From assembly GCA_910586375.1 (NCBI GenBank), contig CAJUIE010000013.1, positions 1-22,539 on the forward strand: a stretch of DNA of 22,539 bases, written 5' to 3'. Source of the stretch: an uncultured Alistipes sp. (GTDB taxonomy: Bacteria; Bacteroidota; Bacteroidia; Bacteroidales; Rikenellaceae). Of this stretch, positions 15,296 to 22,054 are shown piece by piece (within the stretch, counting starts at the first letter, position 1; each line of letters begins with the position of its first letter). The position numbers and the translations under genes were made by a program. The notes under the pieces were generated by a model. It did no database searches and was not told the DNA's origin. It worked only from the letters and a program-made list of their open reading frames with translations.

Positions 15296-16432
15296 TCAGA
15301 GTCTTCGTTGGAGCTTGGGTATCATGGCATCCTTCCAGACTGCGAAGTCTCCCGCCGCGATATGCTCGCGGGCCAGGCCGACCAGCCGCAGGTAAAAGGC
15401 GATGTTATGCAACGAGGCGATCTCGGCAGCAAGCATCTCGCCGCAGACACACAAATGGTGCAAATAAGCTTTTGAATAGAGCGTGTCGACGAAAGCAGTG
15501 CCCTGGGGATCAATTGGAGAAAAATCGTCCTCCCACTTCTTGTTGCGGATGTTGATAATGCCCTCGGCCGTGAAGAGCTGACCGTTGCGGCCATTGCGGG
15601 TAGGCATCACGCAGTCGAACATGTCCACACCCCGGGCAATGCCTTCGAGGATGTTCACCGGCGTACCGACGCCCATCAGGTAACGCGGTCGATCCTCGGG
15701 TAAAATGGCGTCGACGACTTCGATCATCTCATACATGGTTTCGGTGGGTTCGCCCACAGCCAGGCCGCCGATGGCATAACCGTCGGCATTATACTGCTTG
15801 ACATTCTCGGCAGCCCGGGCCCGCAAATCGGGGTAGGTGCAGCCCTGCACGATGGGGAACAACGCCTGGTAATGCCCGTAATTGGGCGCGGTCTGCGCAT
15901 AACGGTTAAAACAGCGGTCGAGCCACCGCTCGGTAAGATCGAGCGACCGGGCCGCATAATCGCGCGGCGCATCGCCGGGCGGGCACTCGTCGAAAGCCAT
16001 CATGATATCGGCACCGATGATCCGTTCGGTATCAATGACGCTCTCAGGCGTAAAGAGATGCTTCGAACCGTCGATATGCGACCGGAAGTGGCACCCCTCC
16101 TCCTTGAGCTTGCGACACGCAACGAGCGAAAAAACCTGAAATCCTCCGCTGTCGGTGAGCATTGGTCCCTCCCACGTGGAGAAACGGTGCACGCCGCCGG
16201 CTTGCTCGATAATTCGCATCCCGGGCCGAAGATAAAGGTGGTAGGTGTTGGCCAGAATAATCTGCGCCCGGGCCTCATCGCGCACATCGCGGTGGTAAAT
16301 ACCCTTGACCGTAGCCGCGGTGCCTACGGGCATGAAGATGGGCGTGAGGATCGTCCCGTGGTCGGTCCTGAGCTCTCCGGACCGTGCCCGCGAAGCAGGG
16401 TCCCTATGTCTCAAAGTGAATTGCAGTGCCAT
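15296..16432 (-). CDS. tgt: tRNA-guanine (queuine/preQ1) transglycosylase
   Basis: Tgt swaps G34 of tRNAs with GUN anticodons for preQ1 on the way to queuosine. The 378-residue protein starts at ATG 16432 (MALQFTLRHRD); a TTG at 16444 overlaps the promoter box. Active-site features are LTDSGGFQVFS (D94) and GVDMFDCVMPTRNGRNG (about 268-284). The structural zinc site is altered: where many Tgt enzymes have DPxCxCxxC, this one has DPQGTAFVD (308-316), so all three Cys are lost, though the His (H342 in SLHN) remains. Two Cys appear just after, in LCVCGEM (328, 330). It is the first gene of the minus-strand run, 23 bases ahead of the HARE-HTH gene. Confidence 0.93.
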   Translation of the reverse strand: MALQFTLRHRDPASRARSGELRTDHGTILTPIFMPVGTAATVKGIYHRDVRDEARAQIILANTYHLYLRPGMRIIEQAGGVHRFSTWEGPMLTDSGGFQVFSLVACRKLKEEGCHFRSHIDGSKHLFTPESVIDTERIIGADIMMAFDECPPGDAPRDYAARSLDLTERWLDRCFNRYAQTAPNYGHYQALFPIVQGCTYPDLRARAAENVKQYNADGYAIGGLAVGEPTETMYEMIEVVDAILPEDRPRYLMGVGTPVNILEGIARGVDMFDCVMPTRNGRNGQLFTAEGIINIRNKKWEDDFSPIDPQGTAFVDTLYSKAYLHHLCVCGEMLAAEIASLHNIAFYLRLVGLAREHIAAGDFAVWKDAMIPKLQRRL

Positions 16433-16451
16433 ACTATCTTGCAAAGATAGT
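16433..16451 (-). promoter_or_regulatory. Promoter -7 box of tgt within a palindrome, touching the start codon
   Basis: On the minus strand TATCTTTG (16449-16442) fits TAnnTTTG and ends 9 bases before the tgt ATG, so the mRNA would have almost no leader. The box lies in a perfect inverted repeat, ACTATCTT / GCA / AAGATAGT (16433-16451). No -33 element is obvious. Confidence 0.5.
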
Positions 16452-16519
16452 TAAAAAATCGCGAAAACAGGAAGAGGCACAGCGGAAATGATGATGCGGA
16501 CATACCAGATGAGCTCTTC

Positions 16520-16551
16520 GATTTTAATTTCTTGCTCTTAATTTTTAATTG
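16520..16551 (+). repeat. AT-rich tract, second copy of the TTTTTAATT element
   Basis: The last 15 bases, CTTAATTTTTAATTG (16537-16551), are identical to 2351-2365, and the 5' part (GATTTTAATTT) is similar too. It lies directly upstream of the glycosyltransferase promoter box, where an AT-rich upstream element would help transcription. Confidence 0.5.
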
Positions 16552-16564
16552 TGACATTGTTTTG

Positions 16565-16572
16565 TACCTTTG
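16565..16572 (+). promoter_or_regulatory. Promoter -7 box of the glycosyltransferase-sigma pair
   Basis: TACCTTTG matches the Bacteroidetes -7 consensus TAnnTTTG, 16 bases before the ATG at 16589. It supports that ATG over the TTG at 16532, which lies upstream of the box. Confidence 0.55.
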
Positions 16573-16588
16573 CACATATTTCGTCGGT

Positions 16589-17743
16589 ATGCACTTTTTC
16601 GAATCATTTCTCGACTCCTACGGCTGGGAGGGTACGGCCCTTGCGGGGATGCTCGCCCTGCTGCTGGGCGTACAGCTCCACTACTACATCATCGCCTACG
16701 GACGTATCGCTGGCTACAAGAACAGCCGCAGGCCGGCGGTGCTCGATACAGACCCTGCCGTGTCGGTCATCGTGCCTCTATTCTCGGAAGATTACGTCTT
16801 CGTCGAGGAGCGGCTGCCCCTGATTCTGGCTCAAAGCTACCCCGATTTCGAAGTGGTGATCGTCTACGTTGGGCAGGATACCGATTTCTACGAAGACCTC
16901 GAACGGCTTAAACAATCCTTTCCGCAGATCGTGACGACCAAAATTCTGCTCGACCCCCGCTTTCCGATCTCGCGTAAAATGGCCCTCAATGTCGGCATTA
17001 AATCGGCGCACTACGAACATCTGGTTTTCACCTCGACGGACGCCTGCCCCCAAACCGACCGATGGCTGGCCCTGATGGCAAAAGGGTTTACCCGAGGTGA
17101 CATCGTGGTAGGCTACTGCGGCGTGGAGCAGACCAAAAACCCACACAACCGCTGGATGCGCACCTGGCGCATGATGCACGCCGCAAATTGGCTGGCCCGC
17201 GCCGTAAAGGGACATCCCTACAGAGGTGCCCTCCAGAATTTCGGATTTACAAAAAGCCTCTACTTCGGTGTGAACGGGTTCGGCAACCTCAATATGAACA
17301 TCGGAGAAGACGACCTCTTCCTGCAACGCATCATGACCCGCGACAACGTAAGCGTCATCCTTTCGCCCCGGGCCACCCTGCGCGAGAAAACCTGGGGCGG
17401 TATGAGGTGGTGGATGAGTCGGCTGCGCTACTATCGCTCGGCATTCCGCTTCTACCCGCAGCAGGCAAAGAACTTCGTGCAATGGGAAACGGGCTCGCGC
17501 CTGCTCTTCTTCGCGCTGGCAATCTGCGCTTTGGCGATCATGCCCCTGGAATTTCGGCTCGCGGTCCTGGCGGCCCTCCTGGTGCGCTACGGCATAGTCG
17601 CCTGGCAGGTACGGAGGTTGAGCAAGCGACTGGGCGAAACGGGCCTGACGGCTCTCTACTTCGTCTATGACCTGTTGAGCCCTCTGTGGTCCGTGGCTCT
17701 CTCACTCTCCCTGCTCCGTAAGGACCCCCGCGTATGGAGATAG
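16589..17743 (+). CDS. Membrane-bound family 2 glycosyltransferase
   Basis: The 384-residue protein has an N-terminal membrane helix (about 13-33), a GT2 catalytic domain (about 55-280) and two or three C-terminal membrane helices (about 310-365). VSVIVPLFSEDYVFVEERLPLILAQSYPDFEVVIV is the GT-A nucleotide-binding start, STDACP gives the metal-binding Asp region, and GEDDLFLQRI is the catalytic acidic motif. It should transfer a sugar to a lipid- or envelope-linked acceptor at the inner membrane; neither donor nor acceptor can be told. ATG 16589 is chosen because a promoter box lies at 16565-16572. The end overlaps the sigma factor gene by 10 bases. Confidence 0.85.
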   Translation: MHFFESFLDSYGWEGTALAGMLALLLGVQLHYYIIAYGRIAGYKNSRRPAVLDTDPAVSVIVPLFSEDYVFVEERLPLILAQSYPDFEVVIVYVGQDTDFYEDLERLKQSFPQIVTTKILLDPRFPISRKMALNVGIKSAHYEHLVFTSTDACPQTDRWLALMAKGFTRGDIVVGYCGVEQTKNPHNRWMRTWRMMHAANWLARAVKGHPYRGALQNFGFTKSLYFGVNGFGNLNMNIGEDDLFLQRIMTRDNVSVILSPRATLREKTWGGMRWWMSRLRYYRSAFRFYPQQAKNFVQWETGSRLLFFALAICALAIMPLEFRLAVLAALLVRYGIVAWQVRRLSKRLGETGLTALYFVYDLLSPLWSVALSLSLLRKDPRVWR

Positions 17744-18294
17744 CCGACTATATCGTAGCCGACGACCGGGAGCTGGCAGAGCGTGTGCTCGGCGGGGACG
17801 CCGTGGCGTTCGAATACCTCTTCAACCGCTACCGCGAAGCCATACACCGTCTCTTCGTGCAGCGCACAGGCTCCCCGGATGATGCGGACGATTTGTTGCA
17901 GGAGACCTTCGTAAAGGTCTACGTCAATCTGCATCGCTACAATGCCGCCTACACGTTCGGGCAGTGGGTTTACACGATTGCCCGCAATACTTTCGTCGAC
18001 TATGTGCGTCGCCGTCAGGACGGACTGCCCATCGACGACCGCTTCACAGCTCCGGCATCCAGCGCCCCAACCCCCGAAGAGAGCGTAATTCACTCCCAGC
18101 AGCAAACCCAGATAGAGCACTGCCTCAGTCTGTTGGACCCTCGATACAGCCAACTGATCCGGATGCGGTTCATCGAAGAGTACTCCTACGAAGAGATCGC
18201 AGCAAAACTCTCGCTGCCTCTGGGAACTGTCAAGACCCGCATACACCGGGCCCGCGAGCAAATGTGCCGCTTAATAGCGCGCAACGACGAGTAA
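17734..18294 (+). CDS. ECF-type sigma-70 family RNA polymerase sigma factor
   Basis: The 186-residue protein has sigma region 2 (about 22-92, with ADDLLQETFVKVYVNLHRY and the -10-binding WVYTIARNTFVDYVRRR) and region 4 (about 125-178, LDPRYSQLIRMRFIEEYSYEEIAAKLSLPLGTVKTRIHRAREQM, a helix-turn-helix that reads the -35 element). There is no region 1 or 3, so it is the extracytoplasmic-function type. It overlaps the glycosyltransferase by 10 bases and must be co-translated with it. No anti-sigma gene follows: cassette B begins three bases after the stop and in the same frame. Its regulon cannot be inferred. Confidence 0.9.
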   Translation: MEIADYIVADDRELAERVLGGDAVAFEYLFNRYREAIHRLFVQRTGSPDDADDLLQETFVKVYVNLHRYNAAYTFGQWVYTIARNTFVDYVRRRQDGLPIDDRFTAPASSAPTPEESVIHSQQQTQIEHCLSLLDPRYSQLIRMRFIEEYSYEEIAAKLSLPLGTVKTRIHRAREQMCRLIARNDE

Positions 18295-18297
18295 TAC

Positions 18298-18493
18298 CCC
18301 GCTTCGGGTTACCGCGCCAGCACTTCCGGCAGCCTGAACTATGTGGGTGCGAACGGTTACGCCTGGAGCAGTGCGCCTTACTCGGCGTCGGACATGAACG
18401 GGTCACGCTTGTACTTCTACAGTTCCGGCGTAGACCCCGAAGACGGCAGCCACCGCGCCAGCGGTTTCCCCGTTCGCTGCGTGCAAAGAATAA
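18298..18493 (+). pseudogene. Orphan C-type-lectin-like C-terminal cassette, DGR variable-repeat-like (copy B)
   Basis: This is the partner of copy A, with the same boundaries: PASGYRASTSGSLN ... GYAWSSAPYS ... GFPVRCVQ. It starts three bases after the sigma factor's TAA and in the same frame. One extra A in GTGCAAAGAATAA, against GTGCAGGAATAA in A, shifts the frame so the conserved VQE-stop end is lost and the frame runs on to 18744. No start codon or gene body precedes the block. Against copy A, 19 codons differ in amino acid and 17 of them keep C or T in third position in both copies, while the framework codons are unchanged. It is interpreted as a displaced, once-diversified DGR variable repeat, now non-coding. 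Confidence 0.6.
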
Positions 18494-18495
18494 GA

Positions 18496-18557
18496 GAGCC
18501 GCAGCCAGCGGAGCAAGACACCGAGTGTCGAGCCTCCGCATCCGGGGGCTGCGGCTC
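18496..18557 (+). repeat. Structured hairpin element after cassette B
   Basis: A perfect 11-base outer stem, GAGCCGCAGCC (18496-18506) with GGCTGCGGCTC (18547-18557), encloses GCGGAG/CTCCGC and an inner hairpin GACAC-CGA-GTGTC. Bases 18505-18530 equal 6107-6132. The outer stem differs from those of the other two copies but is still paired, which points to selection for the fold. Confidence 0.62.
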
Positions 18558-18771
18558 GGACAGTCTCTCGACTGTTTTTGCGCGGTCCGAAGACGGCGGG
18601 GGCGCAAATGCCCGGGGGCCGACGAAGCTACGGAAACCCCAACAAGGACCGGAGCCCCAGCAAAAACCCACTCTTAGTGGGGCGAGCCTCCGCAGGGCGA
18701 GGCTGCGGCTCGAGCGACCAAAGGCCGAAAAGATTCTGCGCTAACGCTCAGAAGGGCAAAACGACTAACAA
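18558..18771 (+). repeat. Leader of rsmG: two more hairpins and an AGATTCT/CTCAGAA motif, no gene
   Basis: No convincing gene lies here. A perfect hairpin CCCACT-CTT-AGTGGG spans 18667-18681. It is followed at once by CGAGCC (18683-18688) paired with GGCTCG (18707-18712), then CCAAAGGCCGAAAAGATTCT and GCGCTAACGCTCAGAA (18738-18753). The second hairpin and AGATTCT tail match 2254-2314 in order and partly in sequence; the CTCAGAA end resembles the right half of the repeat at 6180-6248. No promoter box is visible before rsmG. Confidence 0.45.
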
Positions 18772-19392
18772 ATGGAGCTGATTCTAAAATATTTCCCCGA
18801 GCTGACTGCCGAACAGCGGCAGCAAATGAAGGCGCTCTATGGGCTCTATGCCGAGTGGAACGCCAAGATCAACGTCGTATCACGCAAAGATTTCGAGCAG
18901 CTCTACCTGTGTCATGTGCTTCATTCGCTGGCCATAGCTAAGGTATGCACGTTCGACGCAGGAGCCCGCGTGCTGGATGTTGGCTGCGGAGGCGGGTTTC
19001 CGTCGGTGCCACTGGCCATTCTCTTTCCGGAGGCGCAATTCACGGCGGCGGATTCAATCCACAAGAAAATCGCTGTAGTGGAGGGCATAGCGTCGGCCAT
19101 CGGATTAAAAAACCTATCACCCCGCTGCATGCGCGTCGAGACGTTGACGGAGCGCTACGACTACGTGGTATCGCGTGCCGTGACGGCCATGCCCCAATTC
19201 GTGGAGTGGGTGTGGAACAAAATCGAAAAAGGGCAGCGCGGAACGCTGCCCAACGGCATCCTCTACCTCAAGGGTGGCGACCTGGCCGAAGAACTGGCCG
19301 GGACCGGCAAACGATGGAACATCTACGACATTCCCCGCTTTTTTGAAGAGGAGTTTTTCGAGACCAAGAAAGTGGTCTATACCGCTAAGTGA
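18772..19392 (+). CDS. rsmG: 16S rRNA (guanine-N7) methyltransferase RsmG
   Basis: RsmG (GidB) methylates N7 of G527 in 16S rRNA with SAM; loss gives low-level streptomycin resistance in several bacteria. The 206-residue length fits. After the helix with LYGLYAEWNAKINVVSRKD comes the binding site HVLHSL and the SAM motif VLDVGCGGGFPSVPLAILFPE (about 67-87). ADSIHKKIAVV and YDYVVSRAVTAMPQFVEW are the family's later motifs. It is a single gene with a repeat-filled leader and faces the thioredoxin-like gene. A small hairpin, CAGCC-TTTA-GGCTG (19424-19437), lies just past its end but has no T-tract. Confidence 0.95.
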   Translation: MELILKYFPELTAEQRQQMKALYGLYAEWNAKINVVSRKDFEQLYLCHVLHSLAIAKVCTFDAGARVLDVGCGGGFPSVPLAILFPEAQFTAADSIHKKIAVVEGIASAIGLKNLSPRCMRVETLTERYDYVVSRAVTAMPQFVEWVWNKIEKGQRGTLPNGILYLKGGDLAEELAGTGKRWNIYDIPRFFEEEFFETKKVVYTAK

Positions 19393-19440
19393 TCTTTGCA
19401 GACTGGAGTTTTGATGCAAAATTCAGCCTTTAGGCTGGCA

Positions 19441-19502
19441 AGCCGAAGCCACCCCGGGCGAAGGCTTGCACTTTGTGCGTCGCCTCCGCTGGCTTCGGCT
19501 CG
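19441..19502 (-). repeat. Third copy of the structured hairpin element, inverted
   Basis: GCCGAAGCC (19442-19450) pairs perfectly with GGCTTCGGC (19491-19499) and encloses a hairpin GCAC-TTT-GTGC (19468-19478). Read on the minus strand, its parts come in the same order as copies A and B: stem, AGCGGAG, small hairpin, GCCTTCGCCCGGGG, stem. It begins about ten bases past the stop of the thioredoxin-like gene on that strand, between two convergent genes. No U-tract follows. Confidence 0.55.
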
Positions 19503-19512
19503 CGTTTAATCT

Positions 19513-19917
19513 TTACCTTTTCAGAATCTTGCGGATGCCGGCCATGAACTCCTCGGCCGAAGAGGCCCCCTGGAGACGCCCCAGCAGGTTGCCTTCCGTG
19601 TCGAAAATCAGATAAAGCGGAATGGCACCGCTCCCATAACGTTTCATCAATTCAGCACCGGTCGTCTGGTCGGTATCATACTTGGCAGCGACGAAACGTT
19701 CGGCCATAAACTCGCCGACATCCTTGCGGGAGAAGACATGCCGTTCCATCATCTTACAAGGCGGGCACCACGAAGCATAAAGGTCGATGAAAACCAATTT
19801 ACCCTCCTTGACAGCCATTTCGCGCACGGCATCTGTCGACTTAGTCTCGAACTTTACCTGAGCCTGAACCGCACCCGCTGCGAGAGCCACGGCCAGAAAA
19901 AGAATCCATTTTTTCAT
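19513..19917 (-). CDS. Secreted thioredoxin-like protein
   Basis: The 134-residue protein has a signal peptide (MKKWILFLAVALAAGAVQAQ) and a thioredoxin fold with active-site WCPPC (C51, C54) in FIDLYASWCPPCKMMERHVF and the cis-proline loop GAIPLYLIF (P100). It should act as a periplasmic thiol-disulfide or reductase protein, like other Bacteroidetes thioredoxin_7-type proteins. WCPPC rather than WCGPC hints at a changed redox potential. It starts 42 bases after rlmN on the same strand and is probably co-transcribed with it. Its redox partner is not in the window. Confidence 0.88.
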   Translation of the reverse strand: MKKWILFLAVALAAGAVQAQVKFETKSTDAVREMAVKEGKLVFIDLYASWCPPCKMMERHVFSRKDVGEFMAERFVAAKYDTDQTTGAELMKRYGSGAIPLYLIFDTEGNLLGRLQGASSAEEFMAGIRKILKR

Positions 19918-19959
19918 ATCGGTCTTGTTTGTTCGTCGTATTGCAAAATCCGCACCTTT

Positions 19960-20988
19960 TCAATCTTTCCGCTCCTGCGAAGTACTCAACAGACCGCAAG
20001 CAGCCTGTATGTCCTCTCCCCGCGAGGCGCGGATGGTGGTCTGAATACCCCGGGCAGTGAGGGCGTCGCGGAAACGAATCATGGCTGCCTCGTCGGGTGA
20101 ATAATAAGGTGACCCGGGGATACGGTGGAAACGGATGAGGTTGATGCGGCACTTGACGCCGTCCAGAAGACGACACAACCCCCGGATATGACGCGGTGAG
20201 TCGTTGAGCCCCGCCAGAACAATATATTCGAACGACACCCTCCGCTGGTGGGTGAAGTCATAATCACGCAATATAGCTGCGACCTGGGCGATGGGCCACG
20301 CCCGCTCGACCGGCATAATCGCAACCCGCTCCTCGGGAAAAGGATTGTGAAGACTGACGGCCAGATGGACATTTGTAGCGTCGAGAAACCGCCGCAGCTG
20401 CGGCACTACGCCCGCCGTGGAGACCGTAACGCGGGTAGGCGACCACCCAAAGCCCCATGGCTCTGTGATAACGGACAAGGTCCGCAGCACATTGTCGAGG
20501 TTGTCCAGCGGTTCGCCCATGCCCATAAAAACCAGATTGGTAAGCCGTTCCCGCTCGGGCAACGAGACGATTTGGTTGAGTATTTCGACAGCCAGAAGCG
20601 AATGTTGGAGCCCCTGACGTCCCGTAGCACAAAACTTGCAGCCCATGCGGCAGCCGGCCTGCGAGGAGACGCACAGCGTAGCACGATCGCCATCGGGAAT
20701 AAAGGCCGATTCGACGAAATCACCGCAGAGGGTGCGAAAAAGATATTTTTTTGTCCCGTCGGAGGATTCCCAGCTCCGGATCGGCGGGCTCAGCGCGGGG
20801 GTGAAACGTCGGGCGAGAAGCTGGCGATGGCGCAAAGCAAGATCGCTCATGCACAACGGATCTTCGATATGCCGTCCATACAGCCAGCGGGCGACCTGCC
20901 CCGCCGCAAAACGGGGCATATCCGCAGCGGTGCAGAGCTGCTGCAACTCGTCGGCTGTCATGCCATAAAGGTATTCGGGAGCAGGCAT
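19960..20988 (-). CDS. rlmN: Dual-specificity RNA methyltransferase RlmN
   Basis: RlmN uses radical SAM chemistry to make 2-methyladenosine at A2503 of 23S rRNA and A37 of some tRNAs. The 342-residue protein has the iron-sulfur motif CRMGCKFC (C113, C117, C120), C106 in LCVSSQAGC, the FMGMGEPLDN motif and STAGVVPQLRRF. C331 in GEDIQAACG is the equivalent of the methyl-carrier cysteine; whichever of the two conserved Cys takes each role, both are present, so it should be active. ATG 20988 gives a normal N-terminus. A TATTTTTG box upstream and the thioredoxin-like gene 42 bases downstream suggest a two-gene transcript. Confidence 0.95.
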   Translation of the reverse strand: MPAPEYLYGMTADELQQLCTAADMPRFAAGQVARWLYGRHIEDPLCMSDLALRHRQLLARRFTPALSPPIRSWESSDGTKKYLFRTLCGDFVESAFIPDGDRATLCVSSQAGCRMGCKFCATGRQGLQHSLLAVEILNQIVSLPERERLTNLVFMGMGEPLDNLDNVLRTLSVITEPWGFGWSPTRVTVSTAGVVPQLRRFLDATNVHLAVSLHNPFPEERVAIMPVERAWPIAQVAAILRDYDFTHQRRVSFEYIVLAGLNDSPRHIRGLCRLLDGVKCRINLIRFHRIPGSPYYSPDEAAMIRFRDALTARGIQTTIRASRGEDIQAACGLLSTSQERKD

Positions 20989-21017
20989 AAAGAGAAAATA
21001 TCAGGGCTTTACAAGGA

Positions 21018-21025
21018 CAAAAATA
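21018..21025 (-). promoter_or_regulatory. Probable promoter -7 box of rlmN
   Basis: TATTTTTG on the minus strand fits TAnnTTTG and lies 29 bases before the rlmN ATG, in a locally AT-rich stretch. The -33 element is not clear. Confidence 0.4.
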
Positions 21026-21078
21026 GGTAAAAAATAAAGATTTTTCTTCGCAGAAGCTCATTTTTGAATTTTTATCCC

Positions 21079-21086
21079 TATATTTG
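21079..21086 (+). promoter_or_regulatory. Probable promoter -7 box of tonB
   Basis: TATATTTG fits TAnnTTTG exactly and sits about 74 bases before the tonB ATG at 21161, downstream of an AT-rich stretch. It is divergent from the rlmN promoter, with about 50 bases between the two boxes. Confidence 0.5.
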
Positions 21087-21160
21087 TAGTGCATAGTGCC
21101 CTTGTCCATTTCAGAGAGGGCATAACGCAATAAGGCACGGAACAATCAAAAACCGGATAA

Positions 21161-21844
21161 ATGGAAATCAAGAAAACACCGAAGGCGGACCTGAACAACA
21201 AGCGGGGACTTTTCCTCGAAATAGGTCTGTGTGTGGCGCTGGGACTGGTGATCCTTGCGTTCGCATACACGCCCAAAGAGCATCGTATCGAGAAGATCGA
21301 CATGAACTACGGCACGGTAGAGGAGGACTTGGTAGAGATCACGCGTAACGACCAGAAGCCCCCCGAGCCTCCCAAAAAGGTCGAAGTGAAAGTGATTGCC
21401 GACCTCCTGCAGGTGGTAACCAACGAGACGAAGATCACCACGGAGGTAGACTTCGCCGAGTTCGACGAAAACACCGAGGTAATCCAGCAGGTGGAGGTAG
21501 CCGAAGAGGTGATCGAAGACGACCAGCCTTTCCTGGTGGCCGAAACGATGCCCTCGTTCCAGGGCGGAGACCTCAATACATTCCGCAACTGGGTACAGCA
21601 GAACGTGAAATTCCCGCAAATAGCCCTCGAAAACGGAATCCAGGGCCGCGTAGTCCTTTCGTTCGTGATCGAGAAAGACGGTCGCCTGACCAACATCCAG
21701 GTCCTTCAGACCCCCGACCGCTCGCTCTCGGAAGAGGCTATTCGTGTGCTGAACAAATCTCCGAAGTGGAGCCCCGGCAAGCAGCGCAACCAGGTAGTAC
21801 GTGTGAAATACACGCTGCCGGTGGACTTCCGTGTGCAAAACTAA
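21161..21844 (+). CDS. tonB: TonB family energy transducer
   Basis: The 227-residue protein has one N-terminal membrane helix (about 17-36, GLFLEIGLCVALGLVILAF) preceded by a Lys/Arg-rich cytoplasmic tail. A short linker contains QKPPEPPKKVEVKV, and the C-terminal TonB domain (about 140-227) has FPQIALENGIQGRVVLSFVIEKDG and SPKWSPGKQRNQVVRVKYTLPVDF. It passes proton-motive force from ExbB/ExbD to SusC-like and other TonB-dependent receptors. The linker is short and acidic (VEVAEEVIEDDQP), as in many Bacteroidetes TonBs. No exbBD genes are adjacent. It has its own promoter box and a strong terminator, so it is a single-gene transcript. Confidence 0.9.
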   Translation: MEIKKTPKADLNNKRGLFLEIGLCVALGLVILAFAYTPKEHRIEKIDMNYGTVEEDLVEITRNDQKPPEPPKKVEVKVIADLLQVVTNETKITTEVDFAEFDENTEVIQQVEVAEEVIEDDQPFLVAETMPSFQGGDLNTFRNWVQQNVKFPQIALENGIQGRVVLSFVIEKDGRLTNIQVLQTPDRSLSEEAIRVLNKSPKWSPGKQRNQVVRVKYTLPVDFRVQN

Positions 21845-21866
21845 AACACTGCACCAACCAGAACAA

Positions 21867-21898
21867 GGGTATCCAGCCTCCGGGCGGATACCCTTTTT
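21867..21898 (+). terminator. Rho-independent terminator after tonB
   Basis: GGGTATCC (21867-21874) pairs perfectly with GGATACCC (21886-21893), and five T follow (21894-21898). It begins 23 bases past the tonB stop. Confidence 0.85.
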
Positions 21899-22054
21899 GC
21901 GCGAAGCAGAAGAGGAGAGGGAGGGGGCTGGGAGAGAGGAAACGGACAAGGGCAAGAGGACAGAGGACAGAGGACATAAAACAAGAACGCACATTAGAGG
22001 CATAAAAAACAAGGAGACGAAGAAAAGAAAGGGTAACGGAGCGAGGATAAAGTC
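21899..22054 (+). repeat. Purine-rich spacer with a tandem heptamer, no gene
   Basis: About 155 bases that are mostly A and G on the plus strand separate the tonB terminator from hsdS. They include AGAGGAC three times in tandem at 21955-21975. An open frame through here (21831-22058) is Glu/Lys/Arg-only low-complexity and starts inside tonB, so it is not called. GGAGCGAGGAT near 22038-22048 may serve as the ribosome site of hsdS. Confidence 0.5.

Noticed and set aside
18343..18744. 133-codon frame through cassette B and the rsmG leader
   Set aside because: It exists only because one extra base removed the cassette's stop; beyond 18493 it translates hairpin repeats.
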